Positions 1 through 7,001 of a stretch of DNA of 14,705 nt are shown here, one piece after another. Location of the stretch: positions 8,259-22,963 of the forward strand of contig DEBW01000125.1 of assembly GCA_002348905.1 (NCBI GenBank). Reading direction: 5' to 3'. This stretch comes from Ruminococcus flavefaciens (GTDB taxonomy: Bacteria > Bacillota > Clostridia > Oscillospirales > Ruminococcaceae). The notes beneath the pieces were generated by a model. It ran no database searches. It saw nothing but the letters and a program-made list of their open reading frames with translations, and was not told where the DNA came from. Position 1 is the stretch's first letter; each line of letters begins with the position of its first letter. The translations under genes were made by a program, and so were the position numbers.

Positions 1-67
1 CCCTATGTGGACAGGTTCTTAAATAAGATACCACCATTATACAGCAATATCCATGCTTTGTCAACGA

Positions 68-94
68 AAAAGTCCTCCATGAAGGAGGACTTTT
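68..94 (-). terminator. Hairpin terminator of the degenerate-GGDEF gene
   Basis: A perfect inverted repeat lies just past the stop codon of the minus-strand gene ending at 98. The arms are AAAAGTCCTCC and GGAGGACTTTT around a 5-nt loop. On the minus strand the hairpin runs into a short T tract, as expected of an intrinsic terminator, and the plus strand also carries TTTT, so it could work both ways. Positions 1-67 hold no recognisable gene. Confidence 0.8.
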
Positions 95-97
95 CTA

Positions 98-1348
98 TTA
101 AAGATTGTTTACGTTGATAACAACATTCTGTCCATTTGAAAGGGTTTTCTGCTTTGCAATACTCATAGCCTTATCCATTTTGAGAAGGAGTGTATTACAG
201 CTTGAATGTGTACCAGGCACACAATTGTAGTAACAGCCTGCTGCAAGGCACTGAAGTGAAGCACTATCCAGTTCTACCTTGTGAGAGATAGTTCTTGCTA
301 TCGGGAGAATTACATCAGTCTCGCCATTTTCATCGAGGACATCCTTGAAAACAAAACAGAACTCATCATTATCAGTGCTGTATATATCAGCAACATCACC
401 GAAAGTCTTTTTAAGCGCCTTGGATATCGTAAGCACATACTCATCAGCTGTACTTCTTCCGTAACGCTCGCTTACGTTATCATAAGAAAGTATCTTAAAG
501 AGTGCTATAGATATATCTTCGACCTTAACCTTTGCATCAAGATCCATTTCAAGACCATAACGGTTTCTGAAACTTGTAACGATGTTTGTGTAAGCGATAC
601 TGATAGACTTTTCACGGGATTTTTCAGCTTTCAGGTGCTCTGCTCTTATAGCTTCAGCGGCAACCTTGGCATTCTTCTTCATCTTCTTTATTCCTATGAT
701 ACCGATAGTAAGTGTAACAAGGAGGAATATGAGTACAAACAGGAACTGCTGAGCACAGCGAACAAAGAAATCGTATGTAGCTTTATTCTGAGCGTCGAAT
801 GTTTTGTTAACAGCTTCTTCAGCTGCATCTTTAAGAGGTTCGATGTTGTTGGAGTATTTTGTTTCGATAGTATTCAGGTATGCATCAAGCTCTTCACCTG
901 AAACTTCCATCTTTTCTGCAAATTCATCATTAAAATCTTCAAGAGCCTTTTTGTAAGCTTCTATCTTGCTTTCAGCATCAGAAAAGCTATCTCTGAGTTT
1001 CGGATCAATGCTTTCAAGATTGATGTCAGTGTAGTCTTTTGACTCAGTTTTGATCTTCTCAAAAGCCTCATTAATGTTTATCATGTCCCTTTTGGCAGTA
1101 ATGTCCTCCTCCTTATGCACAAGCATATCGAGCGATTTTTCACTGACAGTCTGAACGTTCTGCTGTACCTGAGCAATGTGACTAAGCGCAGATTCAGCGT
1201 GATAAAGGCCATAACCTGAACGCATGAATGCCATCTGCACTGCACCTATATTTAAAAGCGAAAGCACAACAAAAATTGCCGTCATACGTCTGAATTGTGC
1301 AGGATCGTAGCCCTGTAACTTGTTCTCATCTTTTGATTTGTTTGCCAT
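98..1348 (-). CDS. Membrane receptor with degenerate GGDEF domain
   Basis: Predicted inner-membrane signalling protein of 416 residues. A cytoplasmic N-terminus is followed by a transmembrane helix (about 21-41), an outside region rich in Glu/Lys and probably helical (42-197), a second transmembrane helix (198-221), a short charged helix and a cytosolic GGDEF-like domain (about 275-416). The outer part resembles four-helix-bundle sensor domains of chemoreceptors, by architecture only. The active-site loop reads STDNDEF (324-330) instead of xxGGDEF. The metal-binding region is also altered: FKILSYDNVSERYG where active cyclases have FKxINDxxGH. Diguanylate cyclase activity is therefore unlikely, and the domain may bind GTP or c-di-GMP or act as a protein-protein switch. 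The start at 1348 is chosen because GGAGGG sits 7 nt upstream of it. An in-frame ATG 54 nt earlier has no such site and lies before the charged N-terminus. It is monocistronic, ending at the hairpin at 68-94. The ligand is unknown. Confidence 0.85.
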   Translation of the reverse strand: MANKSKDENKLQGYDPAQFRRMTAIFVVLSLLNIGAVQMAFMRSGYGLYHAESALSHIAQVQQNVQTVSEKSLDMLVHKEEDITAKRDMININEAFEKIKTESKDYTDINLESIDPKLRDSFSDAESKIEAYKKALEDFNDEFAEKMEVSGEELDAYLNTIETKYSNNIEPLKDAAEEAVNKTFDAQNKATYDFFVRCAQQFLFVLIFLLVTLTIGIIGIKKMKKNAKVAAEAIRAEHLKAEKSREKSISIAYTNIVTSFRNRYGLEMDLDAKVKVEDISIALFKILSYDNVSERYGRSTADEYVLTISKALKKTFGDVADIYSTDNDEFCFVFKDVLDENGETDVILPIARTISHKVELDSASLQCLAAGCYYNCVPGTHSSCNTLLLKMDKAMSIAKQKTLSNGQNVVINVNNL

Positions 1349-1442
1349 AATGATTCCCTCCGAATTTATGCTCTGTGTGCATGATAAACGCAGACAGAAC
1401 ATACTTTACCGCAGAAATACCGCTCCGCAGTCTCAATTTTCC

Positions 1443-1471
1443 AATATATATAATGATATAGCCCTACTGAA
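1443..1471 (-). promoter_or_regulatory. Weak candidate promoter for the degenerate-GGDEF gene
   Basis: On the minus strand TATATT (1443-1448) could be a -10 box, with TTCAGT (1466-1471) 17 bp upstream as a poor -35 match. The surrounding run of alternating A and T allows several registers, so the exact site is uncertain. Confidence 0.3.
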
Positions 1472-1505
1472 AAGATATACTCCTCTTTACATCTTCCTTC
1501 CCAAG

Positions 1506-1541
1506 AAAAGCGGTTGACATAGCTATGTCAGCCGCTTTTTT
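1506..1541 (-). terminator. Long hairpin terminator after the secreted-protein gene
   Basis: An almost perfect hairpin with a stem of about 17 bp contains the palindrome GACATAGCTATGTC and one G-T wobble. It lies about 60 nt past the stop of the minus-strand gene ending at 1598. The minus strand continues TTTTCTT, and the plus strand continues with six T. It probably ends transcription of the secreted-protein gene and shields the next gene from read-through. Confidence 0.8.
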
Positions 1542-1597
1542 ATTATCTTGTCATCATGTCGCCAGAATTTTGTCAGAAGTTATTTTAAATCCCGGAA

Positions 1598-2848
1598 TTA
1601 AAACCAGAACCAGAACCATGGATCATAGTAGCCAAAATCATAGCTTGTAAGGTATGGACGTGACTCGTTGAGTGAGCCGTAGTAGCAGGTCTGTCTTGCA
1701 ACTGTGAATACACCTGCTGTTGCGGAAGTTACTATATAATTTCTGCAATCAAGCTTAACTGTAAGAGCCTCTGTATTTCCATCAGCATCCTTTATCTCGC
1801 CTGCGAATGAACCGTCAGTGTATGCGAGGTAGCCGGAAGCTGTTGAAGTCTTAGCGTATACCTTAGGTACAAGCCAGCCTTTCTCGTACTGATATGTAAC
1901 GTAAAGCTTGAGAGTATCAAGGTTCATGCTCTTTTTGCCCTGTGCAGCCATAAGGCAGCTTGACATCTTTGCAGCATACTGTGAGGAATTATCACAAGCT
2001 CTGCTCATATCAACATTTTTCAGTGAGATGTACTTTGTTCTGTCGTTGAGCTTACGGACTGTACCCTTCATATTGAGCACCTTATAGCCTGTCTCAGTCT
2101 TTGCATAGCCATAGTAGTAAACGTCATCACTGTCACCGAAGAAGCAGAAAGTATTATAATCAACGCCGTCAATTACGTGGTAGCCGCTGTAGATACCCCA
2201 CTCGTTAGCCATGAATGCTTCATTATTTGACCAGTCAAGGTTTGTTATATAATTGTCATCTTTAAGAAGAAGCTCTGTGCGCTGACCTCTTACATACTCT
2301 ATCGTGCCTGAGTTCTTTCCTGTGCTGCATATTGCAGAATAGTCGCCTGTTCCAGCGCCGTATGCTCCGAGGAAGCTTCCAAGGCTTGCGTTGAACACCT
2401 TCATCATGCCAGCCATTGAAGGATCAGCAATGCTCATATCGAATCCGAAGAGGCTTGTTGTGCCGATATCACGTCCGATCTCAGATATCTCACCGTCAGC
2501 GTATGTGACATATACCATTGAGTCGTTTTCAACAACAACGCCCTTTCCTTCATTCGCTTCAACATTGAAGTATACTACAGCAAGATTTCCTTCATCGTTA
2601 AGACCGTAGAATGAAATATCCTTGCCGTCTTTAAGAGTGCCGTCAACTATGCTTATCTTATGAACGTTATCATAGAAACTGAAAGTATCGCCGTCTACAG
2701 TATAATTATAAGCTGTATCAGCCACACTCTGAGTTACTGCGGCATCTTCCGGAACGAGAGCTGCATTTGCAGACATAGGCGCAATAGCAGAAGCTGCTGC
2801 TATACAAATAGTTGAAAGAATAGCCAGAGATTTCTTGAATTTTTTCAT
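1598..2848 (-). CDS. Secreted protein of unknown function with WFWFWF tail
   Basis: Exported protein of 416 residues whose family I do not recognise. Residues 1-29 form a standard signal peptide: KKFKK, a hydrophobic core, then MSANA before the likely cleavage site. The mature part has short alternating hydrophobic strands and many Tyr and Gly (for example VYYYGYAKTETGY near 243-255), which suggests a beta-rich fold. It shows no dockerin, sortase signal, transmembrane anchor or obvious catalytic motif. The mature region has five Cys (174, 235, 285, 298, 368) plus one at 388. The last residues are YYDPWFWFWF, an unusual aromatic tail. The start at 2848 is chosen because AAGGAG lies about 9 nt upstream and the signal peptide begins there; the frame extends 56 codons further without a leader or site. 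A strong promoter lies at 2939-2967. Gene 98-1348 is downstream on the same strand, beyond a strong terminator. Confidence 0.8.
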   Translation of the reverse strand: MKKFKKSLAILSTICIAAASAIAPMSANAALVPEDAAVTQSVADTAYNYTVDGDTFSFYDNVHKISIVDGTLKDGKDISFYGLNDEGNLAVVYFNVEANEGKGVVVENDSMVYVTYADGEISEIGRDIGTTSLFGFDMSIADPSMAGMMKVFNASLGSFLGAYGAGTGDYSAICSTGKNSGTIEYVRGQRTELLLKDDNYITNLDWSNNEAFMANEWGIYSGYHVIDGVDYNTFCFFGDSDDVYYYGYAKTETGYKVLNMKGTVRKLNDRTKYISLKNVDMSRACDNSSQYAAKMSSCLMAAQGKKSMNLDTLKLYVTYQYEKGWLVPKVYAKTSTASGYLAYTDGSFAGEIKDADGNTEALTVKLDCRNYIVTSATAGVFTVARQTCYYGSLNESRPYLTSYDFGYYDPWFWFWF

Positions 2849-2938
2849 AAAAACACACTCCTTGATGTACAACGCCGCCATATTAAGGCGAATGATGTTG
2901 GAATATTGCAAACAATCTTTATGTTGTCCGCTGAGTAT

Positions 2939-2967
2939 ATAATAACATACTGTTGACCAAAAGTCAA
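2939..2967 (-). promoter_or_regulatory. Strong vegetative promoter for the secreted-protein gene
   Basis: On the minus strand TTGACT (2962-2967) and TATTAT (2939-2944) are separated by exactly 17 bp. Transcription would start near 2932 and give an untranslated leader of about 85 nt. The -35 box is one half of an inverted repeat, TTGAC-N5-GTCAA (2953-2967), so a repressor could bind here. In the leader, CGCC and GGCG can form a small hairpin just before the ribosome binding site. Confidence 0.75.
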
Positions 2968-2985
2968 GTATTTGTGACAAAAAGG

Positions 2986-3019
2986 TGTACAAACTTTGAA
3001 CAACTTTTTTGTACAAACT
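2986..3019. repeat. Direct repeat upstream of the secreted-protein promoter
   Basis: TGTACAAACT occurs at 2986-2995 and again at 3010-3019, 24 bp apart. Each copy contains the short palindrome TGTACA, and the second lies in TTTGTACAAA. The pair lies about 20-50 bp upstream of the minus-strand -35 box, a usual position for an activator site. Confidence 0.5.
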
Positions 3020-3295
3020 ACAAAATAAGTTGTCTTTATTTCAGCATAATATTGTTAATATTATATTTAAAACTTGTTCATTCTAAGATTCACTTTGCAA
3101 AATGTGTTGAAGCGGTGAACATCTCGCCGCTATACTTCAAGCAATATCTGAACAGTCTGTTATGATAATCCGCAATATACGGTCAGCAGACTGCAAGAAG
3201 CGCTGTTTCAAGGCATTTTCAATGTTAAATTACATTCTGTATTTTTATAAATATATATACTTTGTATATTTATCACATAAAATTTACAAAAAATC

Positions 3296-3324
3296 TATAC
3301 AAAACTAAAATAATGTGATATAAT
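3296..3324 (+). promoter_or_regulatory. Extended -10 promoter for the diguanylate cyclase gene
   Basis: TATACA (3296-3301), a 17-bp spacer and a perfect TATAAT (3319-3324), preceded by TGA to give an extended -10 element. The 12-bp core GTGATATAATAT (3315-3326) is identical to that at 8145-8156 before the EAL gene. The expected leader is about 26 nt. Confidence 0.75.
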
Positions 3325-3356
3325 ATTATTATATCAAACTGAAAGGCAGGTTTACT

Positions 3357-4769
3357 ATGGACTACAAAACTTTTTCGGAACAATTCCGACCTATCACCTG
3401 TATAATATCTGTTGAAACATATCCTGATGGCTCATACGGCAATATACGCATAGTGACCGGCAATACTCCATATATGAACTCTATGCAGTATTTTGATTCT
3501 ATCGGCGCTGAAGGAGTTGCTCAAAAAGAATTTATCCCTAACCAGCCTTATGAATATTACCTTCCGAAGGATCTTAATTTCGAGGATTTCTGCTATCGCT
3601 GTGCTGTACTCGGTCAGCCTTTGCACAGCTATGTCAGCCCTGAACGCTATGATTTCTGGATTGACATAAATATGCTGCCGATAGTCTCAGACAAAGAAAA
3701 TGTCCACTATTGCAGCTACACTCAGACCATAAGCAAAACTGTAAGACCTGAGCTTATGTCAGAAATATCCCCTGACATAGCAAATATCGTTCTCAGTACC
3801 TGTCTGAAACTGCGTGGCAGGACTGACCTCAAAGCGGCACTTGATGAAGTTATCATTGATATACGTGACCAGTGTAATGCTGAGCACTGCTGTATCCTTC
3901 TTACTGATGATAATAACAGATCATGCACAGTTCTGTGCGAGGCTCTGAGCAAAGGCACTAAGCTCGTTTCTATGAATTGCTATGTTGATGACGATTTTTA
4001 TGATATTGCTTCTTCATGGCGTGAAACTATCGCCGGAAGCACCTGTGTCATTGCTAAAAACGAGTATGAATGGAACATTCTTAAAGGACGTAATCCTATA
4101 TGGTATGATTCATTGCAGTTAGCCGGTGCTGAGAGCATTATCCTCTTTCCGCTAAGGTCAGGCAACGAGATATTAGGCTATATATGGGCAATCAACTTCA
4201 ATATGAGCGATGCTCCGAAAATAAAAGAGACTTTAGAGCTTACCACATATTTTATTGCATCCGAAATTGCAAATTACCAGCTTATACAGCGCATGGAAAC
4301 TCTCAGCTCTATCGATATGCTGACCGGAGTTATGAACCGCAATGCCATGAATAATCGTATTGATGAAATATGCAGCGCTAATAACTACCACGCCGAAAAA
4401 GTCGGTATTGTCTTTGCTGACCTGAACGGTCTTAAACGTGTAAACGACAAGGACGGACATTTTGCCGGTGATATGCTTTTGAAAAATGCCGCTATAGCTT
4501 TGCAGAGGAACTTCTCAAACTGCGAGATATACCGTGCCGGCGGCGACGAATTTATGGTCATCGCTGTCGATATGGACGACCATGAGCTTGAATCAAGAGT
4601 TGAACAGCTAAGAAAAGAAGCCTCCGATCCTGAAAACGTCTGCTTTGCCGTCGGACTTTGCATACAGAGCACTGAAAATATAAGGCTTGCTATGCGTATT
4701 GCCGATGAACTTATGTATAAGGACAAAGCTCGTTATTATCAGCTTCACCCTGAGATCACACGTAACTGA
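3357..4769 (+). CDS. PAS-like/GAF/GGDEF diguanylate cyclase
   Basis: Predicted cytosolic enzyme of 470 residues that joins two GTP into cyclic di-GMP. An N-terminal PAS-like module (about 1-125) is followed by a GAF-like sensor domain (about 148-305) and a GGDEF domain (about 314-470). The catalytic domain is canonical: DMLTGVMNR (320-328), FADLNGLKRVNDKDGHFAGD with the metal- and guanine-contacting residues, and RAGGDEF with GGDEF at 395-399. The inhibitory I-site RxxD, expected five residues before GGDEF, is absent: the stretch reads FSNC. Product feedback may therefore be weak. There is no transmembrane segment, so the signal is probably intracellular. The start at 3357 is the first ATG after a modest site (AAAGGCAGG) and a good promoter. 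The gene ends at a hairpin directly before the acetyltransferase gene. Synthase activity is inferred from the intact motifs; the GAF ligand is unknown. Confidence 0.9.
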   Translation: MDYKTFSEQFRPITCIISVETYPDGSYGNIRIVTGNTPYMNSMQYFDSIGAEGVAQKEFIPNQPYEYYLPKDLNFEDFCYRCAVLGQPLHSYVSPERYDFWIDINMLPIVSDKENVHYCSYTQTISKTVRPELMSEISPDIANIVLSTCLKLRGRTDLKAALDEVIIDIRDQCNAEHCCILLTDDNNRSCTVLCEALSKGTKLVSMNCYVDDDFYDIASSWRETIAGSTCVIAKNEYEWNILKGRNPIWYDSLQLAGAESIILFPLRSGNEILGYIWAINFNMSDAPKIKETLELTTYFIASEIANYQLIQRMETLSSIDMLTGVMNRNAMNNRIDEICSANNYHAEKVGIVFADLNGLKRVNDKDGHFAGDMLLKNAAIALQRNFSNCEIYRAGGDEFMVIAVDMDDHELESRVEQLRKEASDPENVCFAVGLCIQSTENIRLAMRIADELMYKDKARYYQLHPEITRN

Positions 4770-4777
4770 AAAAATTC

Positions 4778-4809
4778 TGCCGGATGTCAAAAATACATCC
4801 GGCATTTTT
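4778..4809 (+). terminator. Perfect hairpin terminator between cyclase and GNAT genes
   Basis: A 10-bp perfect stem, TGCCGGATGT with ACATCCGGCA, around a 7-nt loop is followed by five T (4805-4809). It starts 8 nt after the cyclase stop codon. Its T tract abuts the AAGGAG ribosome binding site (4810-4815) of the next gene, so it could act as a full terminator or as an attenuator of read-through. Confidence 0.85.
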
Positions 4810-4821
4810 AAGGAGTAAAAT

Positions 4822-5568
4822 ATGTACTACGAATATCTTGAAAAATTAAAACATCTTCTCGCAATTGAATACAACTGCTCTCCCGAAGATTTTGACAAAA
4901 CCGAAAACATCCTTACTATATCTGCACTCAATGAAGGCAGAAGAGTTTATTCACCCGAAAAATACTTCTTTAACATGGTGACTTTAGGCGGAAATATCGT
5001 TGTTACTGCCGAAGAATGTCTGCACGACTTTCTTACGAAACATATATACTGCGTAAAAAGTCACAAGCTTTTTAAAGTACCTAATCTCTTGCCTCTGAAC
5101 GATGAACTGAACAATTTCGGCTATCAGCTCACTGCAACTCATCATATGTTCCTCCCCTGTAAAAACACTGAACTCGCTTCGGATATTCCGGTAAAATGGT
5201 TCTTCGATGAGGAGATACACCAGTTTTACGGCGATGAGAGATTCCATAATGCGATATGCGCCGAATATCTCCCATACCGTCCCGACAGAATAGTTGTATG
5301 TGCGTATGACGGGGATAATATCATGGGTATGGCTGGTTGTTCCGAGGATGCTCCGCACTGGCAGCAGATAGGTATAGATGTTATGCCGGAATACCGCTCA
5401 AAAGGCGTGGGTACTTACCTTGTAACTCTGCTGAAAAACAAAATAATCCAAATGGGAGATATCCCGTTTTACGGCACTGATATCGGCAATTACCACTCAT
5501 GGAACATCGCATTGAACTGTGGTTTCAAACCTGCGTGGCTCGAAATCGGCGCTGAAAAGACGAAATAA
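4822..5568 (+). CDS. GNAT family N-acetyltransferase
   Basis: Predicted acetyl-CoA-dependent acyltransferase of 248 residues. The C-terminal half (about 125-248) carries the GNAT acetyl-CoA signature: the strand IGIDVMPEYRS leads into R192-SKG-V-G197 (the RxxGxG pyrophosphate loop) and a long helix, and NYHSWNIALNCGF near 223-235 matches the motif B region where an Asn and aromatic residues often act. The N-terminal half (about 1-120) looks like a family-specific extension; from memory the same arrangement is common in gut clostridia. The substrate cannot be told. The ATG at 4822 is supported by AAGGAG 6 nt upstream. It lies 52 nt after the cyclase gene on the same strand, but the gap is filled by a terminator, so expression relies on read-through or on a promoter inside the cyclase gene. 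Confidence 0.85.
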   Translation: MYYEYLEKLKHLLAIEYNCSPEDFDKTENILTISALNEGRRVYSPEKYFFNMVTLGGNIVVTAEECLHDFLTKHIYCVKSHKLFKVPNLLPLNDELNNFGYQLTATHHMFLPCKNTELASDIPVKWFFDEEIHQFYGDERFHNAICAEYLPYRPDRIVVCAYDGDNIMGMAGCSEDAPHWQQIGIDVMPEYRSKGVGTYLVTLLKNKIIQMGDIPFYGTDIGNYHSWNIALNCGFKPAWLEIGAEKTK

Positions 5569-5827
5569 TTCTCCTTTATGTAGACTTTTCAAGCAGCACA
5601 TATACAATACGCTAACATGATTGTAAAATCAGCAGCAAATATAAATACAATCTGTATATTTCAAAACAAATATTAATAGTTTATTCATATTTTCTTCACA
5701 TATTCTTTATATTTTCACAAGCTTATCACATTCGCTTGATATTATTTATTCACAGAAAAGACACATTTAACACATATTTTCTTAATATTCAGCTCTTTTC
5801 TGAATAAAATATAAAGGTGGAATGGAT
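5569..5827. other. AT-rich gap before the small membrane protein
   Basis: No gene is visible. A plausible plus-strand promoter is TTCACA with GATATT 18 bp further (about 5714-5743), a moderate match. A 7-bp hairpin (TATTCAG/CTGAATA, 5786-5806) lies just before the ribosome binding site at 5814-5820. It has no T tract, so it is not a normal terminator. No clear terminator for the GNAT gene was found. Confidence 0.4.
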
Positions 5828-6310
5828 ATGAGTAATGGCTCTGAACACAGGTTTGAATTTAACGCTGTAAGAATAACAGGACTGCTTCTGATAGTCTTAG
5901 GCATGGCGTTCATTGTTTTCTTCGGCATAAACATGAACCAAAAAAGCAGCAATATTCCTGAGCAGGAAACATCCGATGAGTCAGATGATATTGCTGATGA
6001 AGCTTTGCGTGACGAGGAAAGGCTGCGTGAAAACAACATAAAAAATACCGCTTCTTCCAGTATTCCGATGCTTATTATCGGTGCTCTTATGACATTCGCC
6101 GGCGTACCGATGTTCTACAAGCCATACGTTGACAAAGGTATAAAACTCCGCCGTCAGCGTAAAAAGCGCAAGGAAGAGATACCTGATAAAGAGCCCGAAT
6201 TTGATTATCCCGACGATGAATCTAACTTCATTCTCCGCCGTGAGACATACGAACTTCTGCATAAAGAGCAGCTCGAAAACATACGAAAAAAATATCAGCA
6301 AAGACAATAA
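5828..6310 (+). CDS. Small two-span membrane protein, unknown function
   Basis: Membrane protein of 160 residues that I do not recognise. It has a transmembrane helix at about 14-35, an acidic loop rich in Glu, Asp and Ser (41-68), a second helix at about 79-98, then a very basic stretch (IKLRRQRKKRKEE, 105-117) and a charged tail with helical character (135-160). The positive-inside rule places the basic tail, and so both termini, in the cytoplasm. Two ATGs are close together. The site AAGGTGG ends only 1 nt before the first (5822) but 7 nt before the second (5828), so the second is preferred; the choice adds or removes only two residues. It ends at a bidirectional terminator facing the convergent HAD gene. 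Confidence 0.75.
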   Translation: MSNGSEHRFEFNAVRITGLLLIVLGMAFIVFFGINMNQKSSNIPEQETSDESDDIADEALRDEERLRENNIKNTASSSIPMLIIGALMTFAGVPMFYKPYVDKGIKLRRQRKKRKEEIPDKEPEFDYPDDESNFILRRETYELLHKEQLENIRKKYQQRQ

Positions 6311-6312
6311 CA

Positions 6313-6346
6313 AAAGACCGGATACATTCCTTTGTATCCGGTCTTA
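6313..6346. terminator. Bidirectional terminator between convergent genes
   Basis: A perfect 13-bp stem, AAGACCGGATACA with TGTATCCGGTCTT, and a 6-nt loop fill the gap between the plus-strand gene ending at 6310 and the minus-strand gene ending at 6348. The minus strand runs into TTTT; the plus strand has a weaker T-rich tail. It most likely serves both genes. Confidence 0.9.
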
Positions 6347-6347
6347 T

Positions 6348-6929
6348 TCATTTGGTTATACACTTTATCCTGCCTTTTTTTACAATGAACACTCTCTCGG
6401 AAATATCCATGAGAGCTTTATCATTATACGAATCAGTATAAAAGCTGTCTATCTTTTTTCCGCCGTAAAGCTCTTTATACTTTCTTACCTTGTTGTCGCC
6501 GAAGTTGAAATACGTTACTTCTCTCTTTTCGGCATCAACTTCACTGCTGATTATATTTGAAGTATTCAGCCGGTCCTTTATGCCGTTTATGAGAAAGTCA
6601 GGAGTTGCTGTAATGATTATATCATCTTTTCCTATCCTTTTCAGCATACGCTCATCAAGCTTACAGCTATGCTTCTTCCAGAAGCTTTCAACAGGTTCAA
6701 GAAGTCCATTTTTATCCTTTATAGCAGACTTGAAGCATCGGTTTATCGCCATTTGCATATTGTCCTTATCCACAAGGCACAGCTTATACTTTATCAAATT
6801 ATAAAAAATCGTAGGTACAAAAAAGAGTATGCGCTTATTGCTCTTTATCATGAAAAACGCAAGGTCAACGGCGCTTTCGCCACGATATATCGTGTTATCA
6901 AAATCAAAAACTTTTATAATTATCACCAC
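6348..6929 (-). CDS. HAD superfamily phosphatase (HAD-IB type)
   Basis: Predicted soluble phosphohydrolase of 193 residues. All catalytic HAD motifs are visible. Motif I is VFDFDNTIY with nucleophile D9, acid/base D11 and T13. Motif II is IITATPDF with T107. A motif III Lys lies in the NKVRKYK segment (147-152). Motif IV is YTDSYNDKALM with D166 and D170. The helical cap between motifs I and II and the short length fit subfamily IB, which includes phosphoserine phosphatase and related small-molecule phosphatases; the substrate is not evident. There is no ATG in frame before motif I. The only bacterial-style start codons are tandem GTG at 6929 and 6926, with no convincing Shine-Dalgarno upstream. 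It lies 72 nt downstream of the lipoprotein gene on the same strand and has its own candidate promoter (6940-6968). Confidence 0.85.
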   Translation of the reverse strand: MVIIIKVFDFDNTIYRGESAVDLAFFMIKSNKRILFFVPTIFYNLIKYKLCLVDKDNMQMAINRCFKSAIKDKNGLLEPVESFWKKHSCKLDERMLKRIGKDDIIITATPDFLINGIKDRLNTSNIISSEVDAEKREVTYFNFGDNKVRKYKELYGGKKIDSFYTDSYNDKALMDISERVFIVKKGRIKCITK

Positions 6930-6933
6930 TTTC

Positions 6934-6968
6934 TATGTTATTATAACATAAATCGACATTATCTGCAA
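6934..6968 (-). promoter_or_regulatory. Promoter with palindrome before the HAD gene
   Basis: On the minus strand TTGCAG (6963-6968) and TATAAT (6940-6945) are 17 bp apart. The -10 box lies inside a perfect 17-bp palindrome, TATGTTATAATAACATA (6934-6950). A start of transcription about 7 nt downstream of the -10 box would leave only about 4 nt before the GTG codon at 6929. The palindrome could be an operator. Confidence 0.5.
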
Positions 6969-7001
6969 GAGCAGACAGATAAAAAGGTGATAATCAAAAT
7001 A

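Larger units (their letters stand above)
2849..3356. other. Divergent intergenic control region
   Basis: This 508-bp AT-rich stretch separates the divergent genes starting at 2848 (-) and 3357 (+). It holds one promoter for each, a pair of direct repeats (2986-3019) and a 19-bp AT-rich inverted repeat at 3046-3064 (arms ATAATATT and AATATTAT, 3-nt centre). Short open frames across it have no ribosome binding site and no recognisable protein, so I regard it as non-coding. No c-di-GMP riboswitch core is visible. Confidence 0.6.

Noticed and set aside
281..901. Long open frame (206 codons) on the plus strand inside the degenerate-GGDEF gene
   Set aside because: It is antisense to a gene with clear transmembrane and GGDEF-fold structure, has no ribosome binding site, and its protein has the Cys/Ser/Tyr-rich look of a reverse-frame translation.
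1320..1517. Plus-strand 65-codon frame running into the hairpin at 1506
   Set aside because: The T-rich side of the hairpin made a small plus-strand gene tempting, but there is no ribosome binding site and the frame overlaps the start region of the minus-strand gene. The hairpin is explained by the gene ending at 1598.
2953..3165. 70-codon plus-strand frame in the divergent intergenic region
   Set aside because: No ribosome binding site, no recognisable features, and it overlaps the minus-strand promoter.
2849..3356. Possible c-di-GMP riboswitch in leaders near the GGDEF genes
   Set aside because: I looked for the conserved GEMM-type core (CACGCA...GGGCAAACC region) in the leaders before 2848, 3357, 5828, 7904 and 8222 and did not see it. 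A covariance-model search would settle this.
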